From assembly GCA_945830575.1 (NCBI GenBank), contig CALZZE010000003.1:95645-159644 (forward strand): 64,000 nucleotides of DNA. Direction: 5' to 3'. Positions 40,226-48,868 of the stretch are shown here, in pieces. The notes under the pieces are model-generated. The model did no database searches. It saw only the letters and a program-made list of their open reading frames with translations, and was not told the DNA's origin. Within the stretch, counting starts at the first letter, position 1, and the number at the start of each line of letters is the position of its first letter. The DNA comes from an uncultured Subdoligranulum sp. Its GTDB lineage: Bacteria; Bacillota; Clostridia; Oscillospirales; Ruminococcaceae. The position numbers and the translations under genes are program-made.

Positions 40226-40507
40226 ATGGTTAAGGCAAACAAAATGCCGCCCCGGTGCTGGAACACCACGGCGGCGGGAAAAAAGCGGGAACTCTCGAAA
40301 ACCTGCTTTTGTATTATTGTACATCTTTTACGCGAGTTCGTCAAGGGCGCGGCGGCGATGCTGGGGTTTCTGGCAGTGGCTGCGCTGTGCGAGGCGCTGG
40401 CAGGCAGCGTGATCTGCTGGCTGATTTTCGCGCTGTGCGTGGTGAGCTGCAACTTCTGCTGCGGGCTGCTTCTTCCCGCGGCGGAAATGGCGCAACGGGA
40501 GAAGTAA
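40226..40507 (+). CDS. small phage membrane protein, unknown function
   Basis: 93 residues. Residues about 40-85 are strongly hydrophobic and Cys/Ala-rich (AMLGFLAVAALCEALAGSVICWLIFALCVVSCNFCCGLLL), likely two membrane spans. GAGGAGG lies 10 bases before ATG 40226; an upstream ATG at 40219 opens only a 4-codon frame. It ends 1 base before the PP-loop gene. No family recognised. Confidence 0.6.
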   Translation: MVKANKMPPRCWNTTAAGKKRELSKTCFCIIVHLLREFVKGAAAMLGFLAVAALCEALAGSVICWLIFALCVVSCNFCCGLLLPAAEMAQREK

Positions 40508-40508
40508 G

Positions 40509-41621
40509 ATGGCAGAAACATACAAAAGCCGGGTGTATACAGATCGGCCAGCCTATGCCGACTATGACCCGCCGAGAAAATTTCAGGCGATTCAGTCCAT
40601 CGTGGCCAGGCGATTAAAGGAGCATCCCAATGCGATCTGCTCCTATTCCGGAGGTTCTGATAGTGACATCATGATTGATGTCATTGAGAACACAAGGAAA
40701 GTCTTTTCTCTCCCACCAATCAAGTACGCATTCTTCAATACAGGGCTGGAAATGGCGGCGATCAAAAATCACGTTCAGGACACGGCGCAAAAGTACGGCG
40801 TTGAAATTGAAACCTTCCGCCCGAAAGTGAATATCGTTACAGCTTCCCGGAAATACGGAATCCCCTTTGTTTCCAAGATCATGTCCGCCGGCCTGTCCGA
40901 GTGGCAGAAAAAGGGAGTGCCTCTCTCCATTGCGGAAGAGTACGAGCAGTCGATGGACAAGGCCGCTAAACGGAAAGAGTTGAAAGAACGTTTCCCAAAT
41001 TGCGAGAGCGTCATCAATTTTCTGTGTTGTTGTAATTCGGCTGGTGAGCCGAGGCCGAACATCCAGCTGGTCATCAATTCTTCCAAGTACATGAGGGACT
41101 TTATCGCCGAGTATCCGCCGGATTTTTCAATCAGCGCGAAATGCTGTGATTACTGCAAAAAGCAGCTGGCTCACAGCGTGCAAAAGGGCTTTGATATGAT
41201 TATCACTGGTGAACGCCGGGCAGAGGGCGGGATGCGCTCTGTACCGAGAAAGGATAATACCTCCCTGTGCTTCACAGAGACCGGCAGCGGACAGTACCGG
41301 CTCCGGCCCTTGTACTACGTCACAGACGAGGACAAAGCGTGGTACAAGGATTACTACGGGATTCGATATTCCGACGCCTACGAGGTGTACGGATTGACCC
41401 GTACAGGATGCTGTGGCTGCCCGATCTCCTACAAGGCCGTGGAAGATTTAGAGAAGATTCGACCCTATGAGCCGAACGTTGTCAAGGCGGCGTACAACAT
41501 CTTTGGCAAAAGCTATTCGTACAGGCAGCAGTACAACGACTACAAGAAGAAGAGAATGGAGGAAGATCGGCGTGACAAATTACACCAAGATTCAGAGCAG
41601 CTATGCCTATGGGAACTCTGA
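40509..41621 (+). CDS. PP-loop ATPase, PAPS reductase family phage protein
   Basis: 370 residues. The N-type ATP pyrophosphatase P-loop is SYSGGSDSDIMIDVI (SGGxDS) near residue 46, followed by NTGLEMAAIKNHV, as in phosphoadenosine phosphosulfate reductase-family enzymes. A cysteine set (CCC, KCCDYCKKQ, GCCGCPISY) suggests an iron-sulfur cluster or zinc site. In phages this family is common but uncharacterised; related DndC/TtcA-like enzymes modify DNA or tRNA sulfur. ATG 40509 follows GGGAGAAGTAAG. It overlaps the next gene by 50 bases. Confidence 0.8.
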   Translation: MAETYKSRVYTDRPAYADYDPPRKFQAIQSIVARRLKEHPNAICSYSGGSDSDIMIDVIENTRKVFSLPPIKYAFFNTGLEMAAIKNHVQDTAQKYGVEIETFRPKVNIVTASRKYGIPFVSKIMSAGLSEWQKKGVPLSIAEEYEQSMDKAAKRKELKERFPNCESVINFLCCCNSAGEPRPNIQLVINSSKYMRDFIAEYPPDFSISAKCCDYCKKQLAHSVQKGFDMIITGERRAEGGMRSVPRKDNTSLCFTETGSGQYRLRPLYYVTDEDKAWYKDYYGIRYSDAYEVYGLTRTGCCGCPISYKAVEDLEKIRPYEPNVVKAAYNIFGKSYSYRQQYNDYKKKRMEEDRRDKLHQDSEQLCLWEL

Positions 41622-41775
41622 CGCGCATCTGCTGCTGGAGCAGGCGCTGTGTGAGGCTGCCGGGCGCTTTACGGACGACCGGATACTGGGACGCATTGCG
41701 CGTCACCTGGCAGCCGCCGTGGCCGCCGGAAAGACAGACCGGTGGGAGGCCTTTCGTGAGGTGATTGAAGGATGA
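41572..41775 (+). CDS. small phage protein, unknown
   Basis: 67 residues, starting at GTG 41572 (VTNYTKIQSSYAYGN); GGAGG lies 9 bases upstream inside the PP-loop gene. Its last bases overlap the start of the next ORF (ATGA). The sequence looks like a small helical protein (LLLEQALCEAAGRFTDDRILGRIARHLAAAVAAGK). A longer frame reaching back to 41467 is a shadow. No function recognised. Confidence 0.6.
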   Translation: MTNYTKIQSSYAYGNSDAHLLLEQALCEAAGRFTDDRILGRIARHLAAAVAAGKTDRWEAFREVIEG

Positions 41776-44288
41776 CGACGTATTACTGCAAATGCGGCCG
41801 CGTACTCCAGAAATCTGTTGACGCCGACAACACAGGCAACCGCGACGTCGACGGCTGCGAAGGCTGCCCTTATCTGATGGACTACGGCCCGTATCGTTAC
41901 ATAGAGGGCAAGGGCTTCCAGAGGGATGTCCAAGGGCAGGAGTGCCGGATGTCTCCCGTGATTGATTATCATACCACCTATATGGGAAATGCCAACGACA
42001 AATGCACCTTGCGGATCGTGTCGCTGGATCTGGACTTCCTTGGTGAAGTGCAAGCGTGGATTGACGAAAACATTCACGATGGAGATCTGTCCGGCGGCTT
42101 TTCACCTGGCAGCATACGCCCCACAGACTATTCGCACAATGGCCGCTTTTCCTGGTCGATCTCCTGTGCGCAAAACCGTAAGGGAATGAAGGCCAAGAGC
42201 GAGTTGATTGAACGATTTTTTGATGGGCAGCGCCACCGCAAAGACATTGATCCGGCCACGGAAGAACGCATGATCCTGGATAAGATTGCCGCCGGAAAAG
42301 CCGCCGCGCACAAAAAGGAGGATGCCACTTTGGAAGCAAAGCAATACAAGACCGAGTTTGATACCGTTTATGCCGTGCGGCAGCTGCCGTCCGGTGAGTA
42401 CCGGATCATGTGCCGCTTCGGCCAGGGGGAATGGACAAAGGCAACCGACCCGAAGCTTAGCGCTCCCTGCGGGTGCGCGGAATCGCTGCAGGAGGTGTTG
42501 GACGCCGAGGCGCAGCGCAAGGGGTGGGCCGAGTACAGTGACGCCGCCTCTGCTCCATCCGCCAGCAGCGAACCGCCCGAAAGCGTGGACAATGGCAGCG
42601 GGGAGGAGGATGGATGCCCCTATCTGGAACCAGTGGAAAACAGTAAGAAGTATAGCTGCCGGTGTTCCATCTGCGGGGAAAGGTTCGTGAACCGGGAAAT
42701 CTGCAATAAGTCGTACCTCAGTTGTGGCTGGTATCTGGATCGGCAGGAAAGAGAGCCCCAGCCGGAGGATGACGATGAGGACACGCCATCCACGGCGGGG
42801 TGCTTGTGTAGGACTTGTAAGCACGATAGCTGCATCGCCCACGGCTGCGCTAAAGAGTGCCCCGCCAACGCAGAGGAATCCTGCCTGACGGCCACCTGTC
42901 CTGAATACTCCGCAACGGAAAAGGAGGATGAACCATGCACCACAAAAACGCCTGCCCCGACTGTGGCTGCTGCTGCGACTACGGCCGGGAGTGCTGCGCC
43001 GATGCAATCGACGTCGGCGGAAACTACGACCACCTCGGCGAGCGGGGCGGATGCAAGCACATCGACATCGCAAGAATCTGGGATTTCTGGCCTCAGTTCG
43101 TTGCCGGGCCCCGGATGCCCTGCGGAAACTGGCGATGCCGAATCCGTGGCAAGACCCGCTGCATCACCTGCGACTACGCCGTCAGGTCTGCCGGCGTTTG
43201 ACTACAGCGGGCTGGATGCGGCGACGGTGAACGATCTGCACCTGGCTGAACGGGAGGTGGCCAGCGGCAAAAAGATGGCCGAAATCGGTCTGCGCCGTAT
43301 GGCGGACGGCGTGGCCATTGCCCACGAGGCGCTGTGTGGAGCTTGCGACATTATGTCGCAAGCTCATAACAACCAGCACAGCGAGAACACCTTCGGCGCC
43401 TGGTGCGAGAGCGTCGGTCTGAACAGAAAAGCCGCCGAGCGTCTGTTGAACGTGGCCCGCCTGTTCGATGCCAGCAGCCCGAAAGAGCAGCAGGTACTGG
43501 AAACGCTTGGGCCCACTCTCCTCTACGCCGCAGCCAAGCCCAGCGCACCGGCCGAGCTGGTGCAGGGGGTCAAGGACGGCGACATCACCAGCCACAAGCA
43601 GTACAAGGAACTGCTGGCCCAGCTGAACGCCGAAAAGGCCCGCGCCGACGGCATGGTGGAGGAGATCAACAGCCGGGATGCAAAAATCAACAACCTGATT
43701 GCCTACAGCGAGGAGGCAGACCGCAGGACGGAGAAGGAAGGACAAAAGCGCAAGGACCTTCAGCGCGAGCTGGAGGAGGAGCGCGCCTCCAGTGCCGGGG
43801 CCAGTGCTCTGCTGGCCGATGAGCAGCAGCGCCGACAGAAAGCCGATGAGGCGCGCATTGCCGCCGAAAAGCGTGCCTCTGAAGCTGAGAAATCCCTTGA
43901 AGGCGCCCGTCACGTAATTGACGCGTCCAAGCGCCGTGACGAAAAGGCACGTTCCGAAATCGAAGACCTTCGCTCCCAGCTGGCCGACCTGAAATCCAAG
44001 CCCATCGAGGCCCCTGTGGTGGACGCCGAAGAGCTGGACCGCATGGCCGCAGAAAAGGCAGATGCCATCGTGGAAAAGCGCCTTGCGGAGCTGGCCCCCG
44101 GAGAGGACGCGCTCCACAACGCACAGGACGCGGTCATTCTGGCGGTGCGCATCATCGACAGCATTTCCCAGCTGCTCATGCCGCACATGGGCGTTCTGGA
44201 CAACGACCAAATCATGGAGGCCTGCGAAACCATCTCGCGGGCCACCTCAGAACTGAACGGAGGATTGGTAAAATGTCTGAAAAACTGA
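41772..44288 (+). CDS. long multi-module phage ORF: Cys-rich N-terminus, DUF3102 coiled-coil C-terminus
   Basis: One open frame of 838 residues, but probably several proteins. Residues 1-186: Cys motif YYCKCGRVL...CEGCPYL and a domain seen in phage early genes. An internal TTG at 42330 with AAGGAGG 8 bases upstream could start a second module (residues 187-385, zinc-like CRCSICGERF and CLCRTCKHDSC). Residues 388-477 are Ala/Thr/Ser-rich with atypical codon use, exactly where the nested gene 42935-43201 lies in the +1 frame. From about residue 478 a DUF3102 domain (VNDLHLAEREVASGKKMAEIG) and long coiled coil follow. Whether the full-length fusion is made is uncertain. Confidence 0.65.
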   Translation: MTTYYCKCGRVLQKSVDADNTGNRDVDGCEGCPYLMDYGPYRYIEGKGFQRDVQGQECRMSPVIDYHTTYMGNANDKCTLRIVSLDLDFLGEVQAWIDENIHDGDLSGGFSPGSIRPTDYSHNGRFSWSISCAQNRKGMKAKSELIERFFDGQRHRKDIDPATEERMILDKIAAGKAAAHKKEDATLEAKQYKTEFDTVYAVRQLPSGEYRIMCRFGQGEWTKATDPKLSAPCGCAESLQEVLDAEAQRKGWAEYSDAASAPSASSEPPESVDNGSGEEDGCPYLEPVENSKKYSCRCSICGERFVNREICNKSYLSCGWYLDRQEREPQPEDDDEDTPSTAGCLCRTCKHDSCIAHGCAKECPANAEESCLTATCPEYSATEKEDEPCTTKTPAPTVAAAATTAGSAAPMQSTSAETTTTSASGADASTSTSQESGISGLSSLPGPGCPAETGDAESVARPAASPATTPSGLPAFDYSGLDAATVNDLHLAEREVASGKKMAEIGLRRMADGVAIAHEALCGACDIMSQAHNNQHSENTFGAWCESVGLNRKAAERLLNVARLFDASSPKEQQVLETLGPTLLYAAAKPSAPAELVQGVKDGDITSHKQYKELLAQLNAEKARADGMVEEINSRDAKINNLIAYSEEADRRTEKEGQKRKDLQRELEEERASSAGASALLADEQQRRQKADEARIAAEKRASEAEKSLEGARHVIDASKRRDEKARSEIEDLRSQLADLKSKPIEAPVVDAEELDRMAAEKADAIVEKRLAELAPGEDALHNAQDAVILAVRIIDSISQLLMPHMGVLDNDQIMEACETISRATSELNGGLVKCLKN
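42935..43201 (+). CDS. nested Cys-rich phage protein in an alternative frame
   Basis: 88 residues with 12 cysteines (starts MHHKNACPDCGCCCDY; later GGCKHIDIARIWDFWPQF, MPCGNWRC, TRCITCDYA), probably zinc binding. AAAAGGAGG lies 8 bases before the ATG. In this frame third codon positions are mostly G or C, like the surrounding genes, whereas the enclosing frame there is low-complexity with many A/T third positions. The evidence therefore favours this frame as the real coding frame between 42,935 and 43,201. Confidence 0.7.
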   Translation: MHHKNACPDCGCCCDYGRECCADAIDVGGNYDHLGERGGCKHIDIARIWDFWPQFVAGPRMPCGNWRCRIRGKTRCITCDYAVRSAGV

Positions 44289-45562
44289 GCGCACCCGTCA
44301 CCATCGCTTCGCTGGAGGTGGAGAACGTCAAGCGCATCAAGGCGGTGCAGTTTGCGCCCGCCGCCACCGGCCTGACGGTGCTGGGCGGCGGCAACAACCA
44401 GGGCAAGACCAGCGTGCTGGACGCCATCGCGTGGGCGCTGGGAGGCGAGCGGTTCCGGCCGGACGGCGCGGCCCGGGACGGCGCACTGGCTCCGCCGCAC
44501 CTGCGGGTGCAGCTGTCCAACGGCCTTGTGGTGGAGCGGCGCGGCAAGAACAGCGCGCTGACCGTCACCGACCCCACCGGGCGGCGGGGCGGCCAGCAGA
44601 TTCTCAACGAGTTCGTGGAGCAGTTGGCGCTGGACCTGCCCCGGTTCATGGAGTCCAGCGACCGGGAGAAGGCGGACATTCTTCTGCGCATCATCGGCGT
44701 GGGCGACCAGCTGCATATGCTGGACGCCCAAATCAAAAGCCTGTACGACAAGCGCACCGCCGTGGGGCAGATCGCCGACCAGAAGAAGGCCCACGCCGAC
44801 AGTCTGGAGGAATACCCGGACGCGCCCGCCGAGCTTGTGAGCGCCGCCGACCTCATCCGCCGTCAGCAGGACATTCTGGCCCGCAACGCCGAAAACCAGC
44901 GCCTGCGCGGCGAGCGGGACCGGCTCCGCGACCGGGCCTGCCGTCTGAAGGAGCGCATGGATGCTTTGCAGGAGCAGCTGCGGGAACTGCACGATTCGTA
45001 TTTAGAAACGATGCAGGAACTGGAAATTGCGGAGCATCAGGCGGACGGATTGCAGGAAGAACCCACCGCCGCGCTGGAGGCTGCCCTGTCCGATGTGGAG
45101 GAGACCAACCGAAAGGTGCGTGCCAACCTGGAAAAATCCCGCGCCGCCGATGACGCGGACGCCTACCGCCGCCAGTATGATGAGATGACCGCCAGACTCA
45201 CTAACCTGCGTCAGCGCCGCACCGACCTTTTGAACGGCGCCAACCTGCCGCTGGCCGGGCTTGGCGTGGAGGACGGCCGCCTGACCTACAACGGCCACAC
45301 CTGGCGGGATATGTCCGGCAGTGAGCAGCTGCGTGTGGCCACCGCCATCGTGCGGCGGCTGAATCCCCGGTGCGGGTTTGTGCTGCTGGACAAGCTGGAA
45401 CAGATGGACCTGCAGACGCTGGCGGAGTTCGGCGTCTGGCTGCGGGAGCAGGGATTGCAGGCCATCGCCACGCGGGTGTCCACCGGCGGGGAGTGCCAGA
45501 TCATCATCGAGGACGGGCAGGTGCAGACAAAGCCCGCGCAATGGCAGAAAGGAGTTTTCTGA
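44273..45562 (+). CDS. RecF/SbcC-like AAA ATPase (phage recombination)
   Basis: 429 residues. Walker A GGGNNQGKTSVLDAI near residue 40, a central coiled coil (about 180-310), and the C-terminal part with a signature-like MSGSEQLRVATAI and Walker B GFVLLDKLEQMD. This is the SMC/Rad50-type head arrangement without a full-length arm. It lies next to a Sak4-like ATPase and a DUF669 protein, the usual company of phage single-strand annealing and recombination genes. ATG 44273 has GGAGG and overlaps the previous ORF by 16 bases. Confidence 0.8.
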   Translation: MSEKLSAPVTIASLEVENVKRIKAVQFAPAATGLTVLGGGNNQGKTSVLDAIAWALGGERFRPDGAARDGALAPPHLRVQLSNGLVVERRGKNSALTVTDPTGRRGGQQILNEFVEQLALDLPRFMESSDREKADILLRIIGVGDQLHMLDAQIKSLYDKRTAVGQIADQKKAHADSLEEYPDAPAELVSAADLIRRQQDILARNAENQRLRGERDRLRDRACRLKERMDALQEQLRELHDSYLETMQELEIAEHQADGLQEEPTAALEAALSDVEETNRKVRANLEKSRAADDADAYRRQYDEMTARLTNLRQRRTDLLNGANLPLAGLGVEDGRLTYNGHTWRDMSGSEQLRVATAIVRRLNPRCGFVLLDKLEQMDLQTLAEFGVWLREQGLQAIATRVSTGGECQIIIEDGQVQTKPAQWQKGVF

Positions 45563-45563
45563 A

Positions 45564-46661
45564 ATGAACAAGTACGAAATCACCGGCGGCGTGCAGGCCG
45601 CGCCCATCAAGACGGTGCTGTACGGGGTGGAGGGCATCGGCAAATCCACCTTTGCGGCGCAGTTCCCCGACCCGTTGTTCATCGACACAGAGGGCAGCAC
45701 CCGCCGCATGGATGTGCGCCGTCTGCCGCCGCCCAACAGCTGGGCCATGCTGCTGGACGAGGTGGCCGAGGCCAAAACGCTGCCCTGTAAGACGCTGGTG
45801 GTGGACACCGCCGACTGGGCCGAGCGCCTATGCGCCAGCGCTGTCTGCGCACGCGGCAAGGTCATGGGCATCGAGGACTTCGGCTACGGCAAGGGCTACA
45901 CCTACTTAAAGGAGGAGTTCGCCAAGCTGCTGGACGCGCTGGAGGAGGTCATTGACTCCGGCCGCCATGTGGTGGTGACGGCCCACGCGGCCATCGTCCA
46001 CTTTGACCAGCCGGACGAGATGGGCAGCTATGACCGCTGGGCCATGAAAACCACCAAACAGGTGGCGCCGCTTTTGCGGGAATGGCCGGATATGCTGCTG
46101 TTCGCCAACTACAAGACCTGGACTGAGAAAAACGGCAGCGGCGCCAACGCCAAAAACAAGGCACAGGGCGGCAAGCGGGTGATGTACACCACCCATCACC
46201 CCTGCTGGGACGCAAAGAACCGTTTCGGGCTGGCGGACGAGCTGCCATTTGACTATTCCCAAATCGCGCATCTGTTCCAGACCGAGGCACCCCGGAAAAC
46301 GGCAAAGCCGGACCCCATCCTGACGGATGCCGACCTTGCCCCCGCGCCCGCGCCGGTCCCCAAGCCCGCGCCCATCGACCGCGCCGCCGCCAGTGCCGCC
46401 GATGCAAAGACCGAAGCGGAGTACAAGGCCCGTCTGGACGATGCGCTGTATCAGGCGGGCGTTCCGGCGGAGCTGCGCCAGCTGATGGTGGCCAACAAGG
46501 TTGAAGAGGCAGCCGTCCGTCACGCTGTGGCCCAGAAGGGCTATTTCCCGGAGGACATGCCCATCCGGGATTATCCCGCCGACTTTGTGCAGGGCTGCCT
46601 TGTGGCGGCGTGGCCCGCCGTGTACGAAATGATTCAGGATTACAACGATGTACCGTTCTAA
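45564..46661 (+). CDS. Sak4-like ATP-binding protein
   Basis: 365 residues. RecA-core-like ATPase: Walker A YGVEGIGKSTFA near residue 23, FIDTEGS, and Walker B LVVDTADWAERL. This is the AAA_24/Sak4 family of phage recombinases that pair with a DUF669/SSB protein encoded next to it. A Pro/Ala-rich linker (APAPAPVPKPAPIDRAAAS) leads to a C-terminal helical domain. ATG 45564 follows AAAGGAG; it begins 1 base after the preceding gene. Function inferred from family and neighbours. Confidence 0.85.
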   Translation: MNKYEITGGVQAAPIKTVLYGVEGIGKSTFAAQFPDPLFIDTEGSTRRMDVRRLPPPNSWAMLLDEVAEAKTLPCKTLVVDTADWAERLCASAVCARGKVMGIEDFGYGKGYTYLKEEFAKLLDALEEVIDSGRHVVVTAHAAIVHFDQPDEMGSYDRWAMKTTKQVAPLLREWPDMLLFANYKTWTEKNGSGANAKNKAQGGKRVMYTTHHPCWDAKNRFGLADELPFDYSQIAHLFQTEAPRKTAKPDPILTDADLAPAPAPVPKPAPIDRAAASAADAKTEAEYKARLDDALYQAGVPAELRQLMVANKVEEAAVRHAVAQKGYFPEDMPIRDYPADFVQGCLVAAWPAVYEMIQDYNDVPF

Positions 46662-46679
46662 TTTAAGGAGGATTTGACA

Positions 46680-47156
46680 ATGGCATACGACAACAACATG
46701 GACCGCGAATTTACCTGGGACAGCGAGATCAAAAACGATGGCCCCGACTACGTCCTTCTCCCGGAGGGGGACTATCCCTTCACCGTCACCAAAATGGAGC
46801 GCGCCCGGCATGAAGGCTCCTCCAATCTGCCGCCCTGCGCCATGGCCAAGCTGTCCATCACCATCAACGGCGGCGACAAGGGCAATTCCTTCGTCACCAA
46901 CCGTCTGTACCTGCATTCCCGCACGGAGGGACTGCTCTGCGCTTTCTTCGAGAGCATCGGCCAGCGTAGGCGCGGCGAGGCGCTGCGCCCCCGCTGGAAC
47001 GAGGTGACCGGCGCGACCGGCCTGTGCCGCGTGGGCATCCGTGAGTACACCAACAAGAACGGCGAGACCCGCCGGACCAACGAAATCACCCGGTTCCTGC
47101 CGCCGCCGGAACCCAAGGCGGCGCCTGCGCCTGCCTGGACGCAGGGTAGCTTTTGA
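46680..47156 (+). CDS. DUF669 phage single-strand DNA-binding-type protein
   Basis: 158 residues. The DUF669 pattern is clear: AYDNNMDREFTWDSE, LLPEGDYPFTVTKMERARHEGS, and a C-terminal Pro-rich tail ending WTQGSF, reminiscent of the acidic/aromatic tails of SSB proteins. Works with the adjacent Sak4-like ATPase in recombination or replication. ATG 46680 has AAGGAGG 8 bases upstream; a TTG two codons earlier is inside the ribosome-site spacing. Confidence 0.85.
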   Translation: MAYDNNMDREFTWDSEIKNDGPDYVLLPEGDYPFTVTKMERARHEGSSNLPPCAMAKLSITINGGDKGNSFVTNRLYLHSRTEGLLCAFFESIGQRRRGEALRPRWNEVTGATGLCRVGIREYTNKNGETRRTNEITRFLPPPEPKAAPAPAWTQGSF

Positions 47157-47159
47157 CGC

Positions 47160-47252
47160 TTGCGCGGCTATGCCGCGGAATCACGCGCCAGCGTGATGCG
47201 TCAAACCAACGCAGCGCGTTGGTTCCGCAATAGGGCGCACACGAACGTGTGC
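47160..47252. repeat. array of four short hairpins
   Basis: Four back-to-back perfect inverted repeats in 90 bases: CGCGGC-TAT-GCCGCG (47163-47177); ATCACGC-GCCA-GCGTGAT (47180-47197); AACCAACGC-AGC-GCGTTGGTT (47204-47224); GCACAC-GAAC-GTGTGC (47237-47252). TTGCG at 47160 can also pair with CGCAA at 47226, enclosing the first three. It fills the gap between the DUF669 gene and the helicase gene. Confidence 0.75.
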
Positions 47253-47272
47253 AATGAAAGGAGAATACCATC

Positions 47273-48856
47273 TTGCCATCACAACTGCGCCCCTACCAGC
47301 AGCAGGCCAAGACCGCCATCCACGCAGAGTGGGACAAGGGCCACAGCAAAACGCTGGTGGTCCTGCCCACCGGGTGCGGCAAAACCATCGTTTTTGCAAA
47401 GGTGGCAGAGGATCAGGTGCTCGCCGGGCAGCGTGTCCTGATCCTTGCCCACCGGGGCGAACTGCTGGAACAGGCCGCCGAAAAAATCAAATCCACCACC
47501 GGCCTTGTCTGCGCCACCGAAAAGGCCGAACAGACCAGCATTGACAGCTGGTACCGCATCACCGTTGGCAGCGTGCAGACACTGCAGCGGCAAAAGCGCC
47601 TTGACCAGTTTGCGCCCGACTGGTTTGGCACCATCATCATTGATGAAGCGCACCACGCCGTCACCGACGGCTACCACCGTGTGATGGAGCATTTCCCGGC
47701 CGCCAACGTGCTGGGCGTCACCGCCACGCCGGACCGGGGCGACAAGCGCAATCTGGGCGAGGTGTTCGACAGCCTTGCATTCGAGTACAAACTCACCGAC
47801 GCCATCAAAGAAGGGTACCTCTGCCGCATTGCGGCCCAGACCATCCCGCTGAAGCTGGACATTGCGGGTGTTGGCCTGTCCGCCGGGGACTTCGCCACCG
47901 GGGAGCTGGGCGATGCGCTGGAACCGTATCTGGAACAGATCGCCGCCGAGATGGCCAGCGCCTGCCGAAACCGCAAAACCGTGGTGTTCCTGCCGCTGGT
48001 GCGCACCTCGCAGAAATTCCGGGACATCCTCAATGCGCACGGATTTTCCGCGGCGGAGGTCAACGGCGAAAGCCCCGACCGCAAACAGATTCTGGCAGAC
48101 TTTGCCGAGGGAAAATACAACGTCCTGTGCAACTCCATGCTGCTCACCGAAGGGTGGGACTGCCCGTCTGTAGACTGTGTGGTGGTGCTGCGCCCCACCA
48201 AGGTGCGCAGCCTGTACAGCCAGATGGTGGGGCGAGGCACCCGGCTGTTCCCGGGCAAGACCGACCTGCTGCTTCTGGACTTTCTCTGGCACACCGAGCG
48301 CCACGAACTGTGCCGTCCCGCCGACCTCATTTGCGAGGACCATGATGTTGCGGTGCAGATGACGGAAAACCTTGCGGCCAGCGGCGCACCGGAGGAACTG
48401 GTGGACGCCGCCGACAGGGCAAGCGCCGATGTGGTGGCCCAGCGTGAGGCGTCGCTGGCAAAGCAGCTGGCCGAGATGCGCCACCGCAAGCGCCGTCTGG
48501 TGGACCCGCTGCAATACGAGATGTCCATTCAGGCCGAGGATCTGTCCGGCTATGTGCCTGCCTTCGGCTGGGAGATGGCCCCGCCCACGGCAGAACAGAA
48601 GTCAGCGCTGGAAAGACTGGGCATTCTGCCGGATGAGATCGAGAGCGCCGGAAAGGCCAGCCTGCTGCTGGACCGCCTGCACAAGCGCCGGGAGGAGGGC
48701 ATGACCACACCCAAGCAGATCCGTTTTCTGGAACAAAAGGGCTTCCGTAATGTGGGAACATGGAAATTTGAAGCCGCCCGCAATCTCATTGACCGCATCG
48801 CCGCCAACGGCTGGCGTCTGCCTTCCGGCATGGATGCGGCAAGCTACACACCATAA
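47273..48856 (+). CDS. phage SF2 DNA helicase
   Basis: 527 residues. Motif I LPTGCGKTIVF, motif II IIIDEAHHAV, motif III VTATPDRGD, and motif VI QMVGRGTRLF place it in superfamily 2 (DEAD/DEAH-like, RecQ/UvsW-type). About residues 370-527 form an additional C-terminal part. It probably unwinds DNA or branched DNA during replication. It starts at TTG 47273 with AAAGGAG upstream; no ATG fits. The hairpin array lies directly upstream. Confidence 0.92.
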   Translation: MPSQLRPYQQQAKTAIHAEWDKGHSKTLVVLPTGCGKTIVFAKVAEDQVLAGQRVLILAHRGELLEQAAEKIKSTTGLVCATEKAEQTSIDSWYRITVGSVQTLQRQKRLDQFAPDWFGTIIIDEAHHAVTDGYHRVMEHFPAANVLGVTATPDRGDKRNLGEVFDSLAFEYKLTDAIKEGYLCRIAAQTIPLKLDIAGVGLSAGDFATGELGDALEPYLEQIAAEMASACRNRKTVVFLPLVRTSQKFRDILNAHGFSAAEVNGESPDRKQILADFAEGKYNVLCNSMLLTEGWDCPSVDCVVVLRPTKVRSLYSQMVGRGTRLFPGKTDLLLLDFLWHTERHELCRPADLICEDHDVAVQMTENLAASGAPEELVDAADRASADVVAQREASLAKQLAEMRHRKRRLVDPLQYEMSIQAEDLSGYVPAFGWEMAPPTAEQKSALERLGILPDEIESAGKASLLLDRLHKRREEGMTTPKQIRFLEQKGFRNVGTWKFEAARNLIDRIAANGWRLPSGMDAASYTP

Positions 48857-48868
48857 GGAGGGGATCGA

